Source: Cercis canadensis (Eukaryota; Streptophyta; Magnoliopsida; Fabales; Fabaceae). From it: DNA of 64,000 nt. Under the pieces are notes generated by a model. It did not search any database and was not told where the DNA came from. It saw nothing but the letters and a program-made list of their open reading frames with translations. Positions 33,584 through 45,456 of the stretch are shown piece after piece. The stretch lies in NCBI GenBank assembly GCA_003255065.1, contig QAOA01000393.1, forward strand, positions 310,001 through 374,000, written 5' to 3'. The translations under genes were made by a program, and so were the position numbers. Numbering within the stretch: the stretch's first letter is position 1; the number at the start of each line of letters is the position of its first letter.

Positions 33584-36500
33584 ATTTGTCGTTGGAGGCT
33601 CACATACTGGCAATTAATTTGTAGGAGAAATCTAACATTTATCCCTTTCTAACTGGTTAGCACTTTGTTTGGAAATTGGGTGAGCTTGCTTCAATATATA
33701 TACTATAGTGCCTTCTCTTTTGACTCTTCTCTCTGGTTAACTAGTTTGTGAAAAATGAGGGGAGAAAAAGGAAAACATATCTGTAGAGAAAATGTTCACT
33801 CCTTCTCCTCCCAACTTCTTAGATCAAAACGATTCAATTTCTGATAAGCAATATGTCATTATTTTAGCCTCATTGTGTCTGTATTACATGCAGAAATTGC
33901 GGAATTTATTGTGATATCTCTTTCGTCCATTCCCATTTTAGATTTTATGGACAACTAGACGACTGAGTTTCATGACTTGATTTGGAATATATTTCCGGAA
34001 GTTATTTGTATATGATATTGATCTTTGCTTCTAAATTTTTATCTACCTGAAAGTTTTTAATTGGACTTTAAGAGTGTATTTGATAGGAGAGAGCATCCGA
34101 AGAAAAAAAATGGAGCGAAATTTGACAAGGTATGTGGGTACAATGGGTGTTATTTTTACTCTTCAATTTACATTTTATTGACCCTCCTGCCGAACACACC
34201 CAAATGTCAGAGAAAACTTTGGCATAAGATATTAAGTAAACTAGCATCCCTAAAAGTAAATTAGTATTGGCTTATGCCACCGCCTTTTACATATAAACTA
34301 CTTTTATAATACAATTTGCTTAAGGATAGGTAATTTAGTCTTAGTATGTCTATAGTGATACCTTGTATTCCTGGTAGTTTTAGATTATTTGCTTCAAAAT
34401 TAGATGCAAATAGTGTGACAGAAATTTTTCGCAGTACTTCTCAAGTAAAAAAGAAAAATAAGATATAAACACATTATATTAGGTTAGCAAGTTAACAATA
34501 TCAAATATCAATAAAAGAAGAAGAAATGATTTTGAGAATACAACTGCTTCCTGTGTGCTAGGTGTCATATGACAATTTCCTTGTAGGAATTAATTAAATA
34601 TAATAATAAAGTCTCTCTTATATTATTAGTAATGCCCATCATTGTTGATTTGAGTAAAACTTTGTAAACTTTTCTTATGGTCCACTAAAGTTATATAATA
34701 GGAGGTAGTCTATCATCTCTCAAAATTTTACTTCACTTAATCTAAATGAAAATTAAATACGAAACCTTCATAGTAAAGTACTAAGTGCTCGGTTATTAAA
34801 GTATATGTTAAGGATTTAAACCTTGTAAATTTTTTTAACACATGATATCTTATCAGCTAGTTTTAATTATTTAATAAGAAGAGTGAAGACTATATCTATA
34901 AGTACCCACCGGCAACTAGCAAATTAGAATTTGAACTGAGTCTATATTTTTTTGTTTTCGTTTACACTGATCTGGAGCAATATGTAGAATGTTTGCTTCT
35001 GTCATATGGTAGGATAAAGTATCTAATACTTCTACTCTGACCATTTGGGATATCATCTTGTTGAACAAAATATTATGATAGGACAATAAATCATTTGATG
35101 ACTCTTTCGTATGAAATTGTTTTTCCATTTTGATTGTAATTGAGTTAGACGAGACTTCTTGTGTTCACTCAGTTTTCAGGTTTGTTTTTGGTCCGAAAAA
35201 TATATTTATTCTAAGAAGTTTGCAGTGTTTGGTGTTTAGAATCACTATGTACTATTGAGAATTTGATTTGAAATACAATACAGTTTTAGAGCGAACCAAT
35301 AGTGTTCACATCCTATTTCGTAAACCGTGCAATTTTATGCTTCAATATTATTGTATTGGATGACCCTCTTATTGTTTTTCTTCTGATATTCTCAAGATGA
35401 AATTAGCACTGTTTTGGATATATCTATTCAAGAAATGTTTTTTACACACTATATTATACTGGATGAGGTAACAGAATCTGACCCATAAAAAAAGAAGTTA
35501 AATGTATTCATAAAACTCAAGTTGTGCAATTAATACTGCCACTATACTAATATGACATTAGGTAATATGTAAGTTGCATTACTTTATTTATTCTTGTGCA
35601 TCTATAACTTTTGATAATATGGTACCATGTCTATGTCTTGTATGCTTTATTTTGGTGGGATTAGCTATGCCACTTCTATGTAAGGTGATATAGTGTTACA
35701 TTAGTCCTATCCTACACTGTGTTTATGCTCTCAGTGTGATTATGTCATACGGATACAATTTGATAAAAAAAATTTAATTTTATTACATTCATATTCAAGT
35801 TATAGAAAAAAAAATTAAGTAAAATTTGTGAAACTCAAATTATCAAATTACGCCAACTATTCCAATATGACATATTATGTGTGACATTTTCTCACATTAC
35901 TTGGGGTGGCTTTGAACTGCTCTTAGAAATTGTAGGAGACATTTGTCTAAACTCTAAATACTAGAACTTTGTCTTCTATCATCTCAGGGATACCATTATT
36001 GCGTCTCATAATTCAAATACAACATTACAAGCTTGACATTTTTTAATAATCTAAATTGAAATACTCGTTGGTCATTTCTAAGTTTTGCAAAAAAAAATAA
36101 GAAATTATTATGCTACCATCCCTTTAAAGTGGGGGTAAAGTATCACCCGCATCAAAACTTAATTTTAATTTTAGTAAAACAATTCTTGTTTTAAGGTTCA
36201 TTACAAAACTCTTGCAAAACTAAAGTGATCTTATGTGAGATAAAACAATTAAATACAGGGCAAAGATGCATCAATAGAGCCAAAAAATGAAAGGTGCTAT
36301 TCCCCTTAAATTTTTTCTTTAAACTCTTTGTTTGATTCAATTTATGTCACTTTTGTTAGTGTTTAATATTGTCTACACATTGAGTTACTTTGATTCATGA
36401 GATCTTCATAATGAATCCAAAAACTGAGACTAACTNAAGGTTCATTATAAAACTCTTGCAAAACTAAAGTGATCCTATGTGAGATAAAACAATTAAATAC

Positions 36501-37017
36501 AAGCAAAGATGAATCAATAGAGCCAAAAAATTAAAGGTGCTATTCCCCTTAAATTTTTTCTTTAAACTCTTTGTTTGATTCAATTTATGTCACTTTTGTT
36601 AGTGTTTAATATTGTCTACACATTGAGTTACTTTGATTCATGAGATCTTCATAATGAATCCAAAAACTGAGACTAACTCAGTCCAAATTTGAAGTTTTGA
36701 GTTGAGCAGTAACATTACCCTTACATTAAAGGGGTGCTAGCATAACAATTTCTTAAAAAATAATAAAAATAAGAAAGAGTCAGTATCTATCATTTAATTT
36801 ATAGGGTATTGGCTCTTCTGTCTCAAGTGCAACTAGTGAAGAATCATTTTAGTTCTCGTACTGTTAAAAATAGATTCGTACATCATTAAGATGGAAGATG
36901 AGATCTTGAAAATTGTTTGATCACATATGAGGAGAGTGTGATTATCAAAATTAAGTTGGAAATAAATCTATTACTATGAATTTAATTATGATATAAAAAA
37001 AGTAGTGCTCAATTTCA
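33584..37017. other. Copy A, 3' flank of bHLH 4; no gene
   Basis: AT-rich flank homologous to 45457-48410. Bases 36193-36435 and 36437-36678 are near-identical copies meeting at an N (36436), an assembly artefact. Repetitive phrases such as CTTGACATTTTTTAATAATC (36033 onward) have counterparts near 48030. Small open frames (34061-34264, 34916-35128) are not conserved in copy B. Confidence 0.45.
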
Positions 37018-37529
37018 ATTCATGTATCATGCATTTGATTAATTTTTGTATCATGATTATATATTTTATTTTCATTGCTTAGTAGGTATCTGTCCCTGAC
37101 TAAAAGTCATTGCTGATGGCAAATATATAAGAGATTATGCTCTATCTTTGCTGGATGTAGGCCTTGTTCCAGTCACAGAGTACTATTCGCAGTTGGAGAT
37201 TTGATAGGGCTGCAGCGGAGCTATGCTGGACAATAATATCAAAGTGACAATGCGTTAGGTTTGAACTCGATTTACAGAAACACCATGCTAAGACTAATCA
37301 AAGATTTAAAANAATTTAAGCTATTAGCTTGGAATGGACTATTGCGTGATGAAGGTTTTGTAAGTGTATTTTGTTAAATATAAAATTATTTTTAGACTTT
37401 CACCTAACAACTTAAGTTTTTAAATTGAATTAATTTTTAACATAGATTATTATTGTGATTTCTTCTATGGGAAGAATCATTTTTTTGTCCCATCAAAAAA
37501 TAACAGGAATCAGGTTATGAGCCTTTGAG
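37018..37529. other. Junction region between the tandem copies
   Basis: The DNA where copy A ends and copy B begins; the exact breakpoint cannot be fixed by eye. It includes the N at 37312 inside an AT-rich phrase. No gene and no recognisable mobile element at the junction. Confidence 0.35.
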
Positions 37530-38689
37530 GATGCCCTAGGATATTTTGTATGCAAATATGGACCTCCCAAAACCCACCTTCAGGGGCTTATTTTATTTCA
37601 GCTGAGGTTACGTCCCTCTCCTACTCAACAGATCTCACTTATTTTATTTTCGCTCTACTACTTGGCGTAGACATAGTTGATGATAACTTGGTATAAAAAC
37701 TTTAACCAGGCCACTTGCTATTTTAGAATTCACGATTTCTTTATCAATCAAATTCTAGGAGATCACACGAAGATTTGCTTAAATAAAAAAGAACTAGTAA
37801 CGTGTCACTAAGGATTAGGAATGGAATTTCATGTTATTTTTTCCTCTGGCATGCATAATGTATTAATTGATGCTGGTGGTTTAGGGTTTTCACTTTCCAG
37901 CTAGCAAAACAAGCACCTTATTGACCACAAGTGAAGCAATCGTATCTACTGGCCATCGTCTTGTTTAAGTCATATGTGCAAGTATAATTAAAATTTTGGA
38001 AGATGAATTCCACCAAGTGATTAAACCTATCTAGTAATCAAAAATTGATCTTATATATTTGTAATATAACTCATAGAATTTTCTTCAACTGAATTCCACA
38101 CAATACCTGAATAGGAGGAAAGTTTCTTTTCCGCAGCTTTGCAGCTGTCTATGTTTGTCGCGGGGGGCCATTGCACCAAGAGCAAGCAAGAGCCAGACCA
38201 AGGATAAGGCTTTGTTTAAATGACACCCTTTCCATAACACAAAACACAAACGTATCCAAATCATGGCAGTTTTAAGATTTCAAGTTGCTCATAAATGAAT
38301 TGTATATCTAATGACACCTCCTATATTCATAAAAACCAAAGTATATATCAGAGATTCAATTCCCACCGTATACACTCACTTCCATTCCCGAGGGCTTTAG
38401 GCTCCTTTGTAAATATTTCGAGTTGCTCATGAACTCGCCCTTCTAGCTGTTTTAAACGGGCTATTTTTTGTGAATCTGCTATTTGGCCTGACATTTTCGC
38501 TATTACTACTTAATACTTAGATATGTTTGTATGATTGTGTATTACCGCAGACCTGATAATTTAAACCAGATTTTCTGTTAAATGAATTACACTCTATAAT
38601 AATACAAATTAGGGTTTTAAAATGCACCTATTGTAAACCATGACCATAATATTCTGAGTGAAATTACAGTTGCAGAGTACTGCAATAAC

Positions 38690-38900
38690 CTCCCTAGGAA
38701 ATTCTCATAAATATTATCCGAAAGTATAACACGACTTTGATCACTGGCCTTTTGCTGACATTTTGTCGAACTAATTAAAGAGGTCAGCGGGCCCAAAATT
38801 TTGGTTGGGGGTATCAAAGGAGCCTCCGAAGACAGCTCATTGCTTTGGTGTAAAGGAGGTGGCAATGAAATGTAGATAGACAAATAGATGTGTTTGTTAG
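38690..38900 (-). pseudogene. bHLH exon-1 relic in copy B
   Basis: On the minus strand CCTTTACACCAAAGCAATGAGC (starting near 38856) matches the bHLH 5 start region, and translates as PPLHQSNELSS, comparable to FPSHQGNEL of bHLH 5. The frame stays open for about 85 codons but loses family similarity soon after, with no basic region or HLH. A leader phrase equivalent to the AAACCCTAA motif has decayed here (AAGTCCTAACAAACACAT). Shared with the relic at 28.4 kb, so the gene was already present, and perhaps already broken, before the duplication. Confidence 0.6.
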
Positions 38901-41129
38901 GACTTGAGATCTTTGAGGGACCTAAGAAGACAAGGATTCCCTCTAATTATTTCTGACCATACTCAATGCCAGACTGTCCGTGGATAATATCATATGTACA
39001 GAAGGATTCTTAACCACCTAAACTTTATGCTAATGATATTCACTTTACAAATTTTGGAAACGCTCATAAAGTTTCGCTAAATCACTTGCTCATGTTCTCC
39101 AATCTAACATAATGATAGAATTAATGATTGTTTACTTGCTTAAAGAGATTTGCAAGGCACAGTACTGTCCATACTTTAAATGATACATTGTATTTGCCCC
39201 AAAGATTAAAAAAATTAATAATGATTTAGTTGGTGTTATATTATGATGACAACATTTAAAGCTATAGTTGTATATAGACACAAAATGGTCTTTTGTGCAG
39301 TTAATAATGTTCGTGCATATTCTAATTCAAAAGTTTATCTAATTTTCCCTAAATTTGAATTATGTTAACTCATAGGGTTCTTTTGGATTTTATATACATG
39401 CTTCATCTTAATACCGTTGCTCACCTTCTCCTAATTACATTTACTCAACCAACTTCATCACAAGTATAATTTGGTAATTTAAATATTGTTATCATTTTTG
39501 CCATCTGAACCTGCCCTAAGACATTTCTATTATATAAAACAGTTCATTAATTATTTCTTCGAAAATGTCTTGTACTTGACATAAATTAATTATGAGAAAT
39601 TGATAAAGTTTTTTGTGGTTCTCATCAATTTAGTCCCTTTAACGGACAAATTTTTTTTTTTAATTTAGTACTCAAGTTAAATGTTATGTCATTGTACACT
39701 CTCCATATGTCACTATATGAATGCATGAATCTACTGCTTTATATAATTTTTTTTATTTTTATGCCACCACAAAAATATACTAACAGAGAAAGCTTTGAGT
39801 CTCTAGCCGTAGATGTCATTACACAATACTGCACAATTTTAAATGTAAAAGTCTAACTCACCAACCTAATTAGCAGCTATATATGGAGAACACATTGTGG
39901 TATCCATGTGTCGCAGTTGAAGACTGAAGGCTTTCTATTAGCATATAAAGTTGGTAGGTACAAAACAATCTGTTCAAATAGTAGTAGGCTGAAGGAGACC
40001 ATACCAACTTCAGTTTCTTGATTCAAAAAATTAGAGTTAATCTACCTTAAGAATTGCTCTGTTTTTTTGGGGAGAACTAAATAGGTTGTTCGATAAAAAA
40101 TGATATAAGTGCAACGAAGACAACTTTTTTTCTTTTTTAGCAATGATTATCCCGTTAGTTTCTTGTACAATTGTATATATTGATACATAGAAATTTGCAT
40201 GACAAAATGGTGCTTATTGACATCTACATATACAGTTTCCATCTGTGCTTCGGTTCTGATCAGAAAAGAAAGCTGATTTATTTTTTTCGTGTCTTTTTTA
40301 ACTTATAGCGCCGAATTTTAGATAGGTAGGCGATCACGTCAAGGAATAAAGTATATAGCCATACAAGTACAGAGGAAGTTATATAATTTAAGACATGTAT
40401 ATTGCAATTCTCGTTTATTTTGACTATATAGTTTCTCAAATTAAACAGTCCTTTAAGTGCTTGTTCAAATGGTTCTGTCCAAGTTCTTCTACCAACTTTC
40501 CCCCATTTCTTATAATTATTATTTGATAAAATATCATATATGGTACCAATAATCATAGAAGGAAAACCTAAAACGCATGATTCTGCGAATAATTTATTAC
40601 GAGTGGATCAGATCACAATCGTCAGATAATCTATTTTTATATTATATTGTAAGCTATTAAAAACTAAATTGAATTATTAAATAGACAATAAAGTGACATC
40701 TAATATAAATTTATGGTTGTCCACTGCCTACTTTCCCATTCCTCAGTTTTCAGTTATATTTTCTTAGTTATTTGCCGTACCTTTTATTGGTCACTAGCGC
40801 CAAAAATAGGGGATTCCTATTTCCTAGCATAGTTTCTTTCCATGTTTTTTTTTTTTTTTGGGCCATGTTCCCATGTTTTGTCCAAGTCAAGTTAAATAGT
40901 ATATATTAATGCACAAATGATAGAGAAAGAGGAATAAAAGAGTTATATATTGCTCAAAAGGGCCACGTGACCTCAATTAATTAAGCACAGTAAGAGTGAA
41001 TTGCACCACGTGCATGGTAATTGTTAATTTAATAAGCCACAACTTTTGTGTGTCACTGTATGTAAACATCACACCCAAAATTTTCCTCTCCTAAACATTA
41101 TTATAACCACTATCAATTTTTTAAAGTGA
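38901..41129. other. Copy B spacer, no gene
   Basis: Paired with copy A 28481-30240. Conserved landmarks: AACTTATAGCGCCGAATTTTA near 40302 and GCCACGTGACCT near 40961, with a second CACGTG at about 41008-41013. No coding sequence supported; the open frame at 40278-40556 (minus) is not matched in copy A. Confidence 0.4.
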
Positions 41130-41580
41130 CAACCCCATTGTTGTCTGCAAAAGAAAGACTAGGAAACAGCTAAGGTGTTTCGTAAGCATTACTATATTGT
41201 GAATAATGCATACATATCTTCAAATTGATTTGTCCAACTCAGGAACATAATGGGAGCTACGATATCCTTTTTAGCAGGGAAAGATTTCCCTTGATACTGT
41301 TGATGGTGTGTTCTTTTTGTTACCTTTTTCCGACCATCTCTGGTACATACATAGTCTTTGGGAGAAAAACCCAGATGACCACAAATATTGGATAACATGC
41401 ATCAAGAAGAAAAAGAAAATGGAGACAGTGAGAAAAGACGGAAAGTTGCTATTTATAATGAATTATCTCACAGAAAAACATAACGAATTGATCTGGCAGA
41501 GTAGGTGGAGAAGTGCTACGTTTATCTCTATAATTGTATCGTTAGTGTTCCGAAGACTAGTTAGTTCGTAGAGTTTGTCT
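41130..41580. other. Block shared with copy A (30241-30680), unidentified
   Basis: Counterpart of the block in copy A: CTGTTGATGGTGTGTTCT, AGTCTTTGGGAGAAAA and CCCAGATGACCACA. Open on the plus strand from 41308 to 41571 but with different residues from copy A over much of its length. Function unknown. Confidence 0.3.
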
Positions 41581-43995
41581 GCAAAACATTTCTTTACAAA
41601 TATAAATACTCAAAGAAGAATTAAAGTGATGCCACATTTTAGGTTATAACCGAGAGCTTTCTTTTTATAATTACCACTCTTACAAAGAGAATGCGAACAA
41701 AGTAATTCCAAACGTTCCTTCGAAGAGTTCTCATGTTGCATGATGTTTCTACTTTGCGCTTTGGTGTATTTACTTCAAGTGTAAACACATATCTAATAAG
41801 GTTTAATTGTGAAAAGTAGATTAAAGTTTGAGAGAGAAAGAGAAAAAGTTTTCATCTAGCTATATCTAGGCTTTTGTCTTGATGACAAAATGAAAGAAAA
41901 TAATTAGTTTTGGTCGGTTTTAGATTCAAATACTAACAAAGTAAAGGAAAACAGTAAAAGGGGAAAGCACACCACACGTCCTCCTTGGTATGAAACATTT
42001 TTTAAATCCATTTAAATCCTACCTTAATGAAACATAATTATCTAACCACTTGATTTTCTAGCTATTTATAATTGCTTTATCTACTATATATGTGTAACAA
42101 AAGAAAATGCCTTAGAAAGGAGTCATTTGGTTCATATAACTAATATAAAGTCTCAAAGTATCTAAGATTGAATTATGCTTTCGCAAAGGAAGGATTTACG
42201 TAACCTTCGTTAATTTGGAACAGGTGAAAATGAAGGAGAATTACTTTGATAGAAATTATTTAAAATGAATTTAGACATTTTATATATTACTTATATTATC
42301 ACAAAATAATGTATCAAAAGTCAAAACATATATTATACTTGGTTTCGTTTTCTTTTTCTCTTAATTATTTTTCTNTAGAAAGGAGTCATTAGGTTCATAT
42401 ATATAACTAATATAAAGTCTCAAAGTATCTAAGATTGAATTATGCTTTCGCAAAGGAAGGATTTACGTAACCTTCGTTAATTTGGAACAGATGAAAATGA
42501 AGGAGAATTACTTTGATAGAAATTATTTAAAATGAATTTAGACATTTTATATATTACTTATATTATCACAAAATAATGTATCAAAAGTCAAAACATATAT
42601 TATACTTGGTTTCGTTTTCTTTTTCTCTTAATTATTTTTCTCATTTATTTCTCAATCAGAGTTCAGAGCCTATAGAGAGAGTTACCTTTTATTGCTCGAC
42701 CTCCTTGACTCCCATTATGTTAACAACCCATACTGATAAGCAAAGAATAGCTGATTTACTCATCATTTTATTTTCAATCTCACTCAAAACAAGTTCGTTA
42801 TGCTATACAATTTTTATTTTTTTTCATTTCTGTATGCAAATCTGTCCATCATTCAATATATATTGACATCCACCAAAAATTTGACTTTAAATTTAAAAGG
42901 AAAAGAAGGATTGGCACACAAAAGCGCAAGCAATTTAGCCATTCATTAACATAATGTCTACTCATCACGAACCAAAGTCACGAGGAAGTGGGAACTTAAT
43001 GGAAGTTTAGTTGGGACTAAAGAGTGATTATTAGGATTCTTTTCTTTAGTGCACTTTGTCCGAGGCTCAAAGTAAATAAATAAATATCTCAAGTATTAAT
43101 TTGGTAAAGAAATTTTTTTTTCTTTAGTATTGTCTCAAGATAAAAAGGTGATTATTAGATAAATAAAATGATAGAATCCACTTACTATTCAAAAAGTAGT
43201 TAATATGTCCATCCCAGCAAACTAATCCTGGCCATGAAGCAATTTACAAAAAGTTAATATTTTGTCTTAAATTACATTTGTGAGACGAAACCTTATATGG
43301 AAACCTTCAAACCAAATAATGTCTCCTTCAAGTTAATTGACATTGTTAATTGAAAATATATAAATTTTGAGCAATGATTTAAGTAAAATAGTACCACTAT
43401 AAGTTATTATTGATGCATGTGTATATCCTAACTTTAAAATAGGGTAGCTCCTCACCCTAAATTTTTTTTATATAAAAAAAAAAGTAAAATAAGTCATTGG
43501 TTTTATGCCCATATAAATGATATTAGAATATTTCATTATGCTTAAAATTTTCTTACTGCATCCTCATAATAATTAATTGTAAACATATTTACTTTCTTAC
43601 TCTTAATTTATGATATATGACTAAACAATTTATAGTTGAATGATACTAAAATTATTCTAACTTATGAGTTTTATGTTTGAATATATAGTCATAGCTAAAA
43701 ATATCAAAAATAAAATTATGATATATATATATATATATATATATNACAAACTACACAAGGGCAACTGTTCTTCCCATGATACTATCCCACTTAGTTTTAA
43801 TAAAATTTGAATACAAAACCTTTATGGTAAATACTCAATACTAAATGATTTGTAGCTTAGTAATATTGAGAATGTTCTTTTGATTTATAAATTTTGTATT
43901 TAAATTTAAAATTATAACTAAAAATAAAAATAAAAATACTCAATGTCAATCATTAGATTTTTTTTCCTTAGATAATGTGGACGCAAATGGGTGGG
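41581..43995. other. Copy B spacer with assembly duplication; no gene
   Basis: Bases 42113-42374 recur at 42376-42641 around an N (42375), and an (AT)n microsatellite ends at the N at 43745. The open frame at 42576-42866 lies partly in the duplicated piece and has no family features. AT-rich otherwise. Confidence 0.4.
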
Positions 43996-44182
43996 GTTAC
44001 TGTTGTACGAACTATAAATGAATAATGCCCTTAAATAATTATGGTATATTATATTCCGTGTCTGATGAGGTGACTTCTTATATACTAGNGTTACTGTTGT
44101 ACGAACTATAAATGAATAATGCCCTTAAATAATTATGATATATTATATTCCGTGTCTGATGAGGTGACTTCTTATATACTAG
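43996..44182. repeat. 93-bp duplication around an N in the bHLH 5 promoter: artefact
   Basis: Bases 43996-44088 and 44090-44182 are equal in length and differ by one base; the N at 44089 separates them. The bHLH 4 promoter has this segment only once. True promoter length is therefore probably about 94 bases shorter than shown. Confidence 0.8.
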
Positions 44183-44307
44183 TACTTTGGCTGTTTACCA
44201 CCACACCACACACACACACACAAAGTGGAATATATCTTTAGCTTCCCATTCCAAAGCAAAAAATAAGGATTACTCTAGAGAAACTTTTATTATTCATTGA
44301 GAATACA

Positions 44308-45456
44308 ATGTTTCCTTCACACCAAGGCAATGAGCTGGTGATCCAGTTTTCTTCTAGCTCCCACCACCAGCAACACGAAATCTCAGAAGATCTGATTCTA
44401 GATGATTACGGTTCTAAGGATGTTAGTGATTACGACAAAAGATTGGTTCGCAGCGGGCCAAAGAAACTATTTCATGGGTCTGGTAAGAACCATGGTCGTC
44501 ATTCTGCTGAATACAGGAAGAAGAAGATGATTCATAGGGATATTGAGAGGCAAAGGAGGCAAGAAATGGCTACCCTTTACGCCTCCCTTAGATCCCTTCT
44601 CCCTTTTGAATTCATCAAGGTGAAGAATCTATGTTCCTAGCTCTTCCTTCCATAAAATAACTCATAATCTTGTAAAACTCCTTGAATCTGGTCATTTGCC
44701 TTAGTTTATGTACACCCTTTTGAAATCAAGAGTAAAAATTTCCTCTCCATGAGTTTCTGAAAAATCTCTCTCTCCTCAATAGGATTCCAATGGGGAGCCC
44801 TGTGTGTGTGTGTTTGGTGTGTGATGAATAAGCACAGTTCACACTTCTTTTCTCCTAATTTCTTGGAGAAGCCACGGTTACATTTATCTGTGATTTTCTA
44901 ACTTTAGGGTTATTTTTATGGGGTTTCAGGGAAAGCGTTCGATATCGGATCACATGAACGAGGCAGTGAATTATATAAAACATTTGCAGAGGAATATCAA
45001 AGAACTCTGTGGCAAGAGGGATGAACTAAAGAAACTCTCCAACTCCAATCTAGAAAACCATGAAAGTGAACGCACTTCTAGCAGCCTTACTATCCATGAG
45101 AATAATAGCCGTGTGGGAATTGAAATTACCAGTGGCTTCGGAGAGGAACCTTTGCCCATTTCAAAATTGCTGGAACTACTGTCAGAAGAAGGACTTGAAG
45201 TTATTAGTTGCCTTTCCACCAAAGTCAATGGCAGATTACTTCACAGTGTACGGTGTGAGGTGCGTACGGACTGAATCATTAAAGGGAATCTTTTCATTAT
45301 TTTGTATAAATTTTTTTTTCCAACACCAAACATTCAACTCTTCAATTATTGAACTTGATTCACATTTTACAGGTTAAGAATTCCAACAGTGTAGATCTAC
45401 CTGAGCTGAGAAGAAAAGTTCCCAATGCTATTTCATCATTTAAATGTTCTGACTAG
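44308..45456 (+). CDS. bHLH transcription factor 5 (copy B)
   Basis: Intact tandem paralogue of bHLH 4: exons 44308-44619, 44930-45259 and 45373-45456, with exactly the same exon lengths (312, 330, 84 nt; 241 residues) and phase-0 GT-AG introns. Motifs: [11 protein letters not shown]...[11 protein letters not shown]; basic region [17 protein letters not shown] (residues 71-87; His76, Glu80, Arg84); [36 protein letters not shown]; the ACT-like segment [20 protein letters not shown] and [10 protein letters not shown]; and [13 protein letters not shown] at the end. All splice sites and the frame are intact, so the gene is likely functional. Exon 2 differs from bHLH 4 mostly in the linker after helix 2 and around the ACT-like start. 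The promoter contains an assembly duplication (43996-44182); an (AC)n run (about 44205-44222) lies in the leader. Confidence 0.9.

Larger units (their letters stand above)
25400..37017. repeat. Tandem segmental duplication, copy A
   Basis: This block and 37530-48410 are diverged direct copies in the same order and orientation. Matching landmarks (A / B): ATGGACGTCCCCAAACCCACC near 25412 / its variant near 37560; GGTTTAGGGTTTCCACTTTCCAGCTAG-type phrase near 26385 / 37877; bHLH exon-1 relic 28380 / 38835; AACTTATAGCGCCGAATTTTA 29359 / 40302; CCACGTGACCT with AATTAATTAA 30008 / 40962; CCCAGATGACCACA 30467 / 41370; bHLH gene 32451 / 44308; TTCCTGGTAGTTT 34369 / 46325; AAGATGGAAGATGAGAT 36889 / 48282. 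Edges are approximate. Copy A has extra insertions, such as a GGTTCGACCAGTTCAACC-type repeat at about 25800-26310. Confidence 0.85.
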
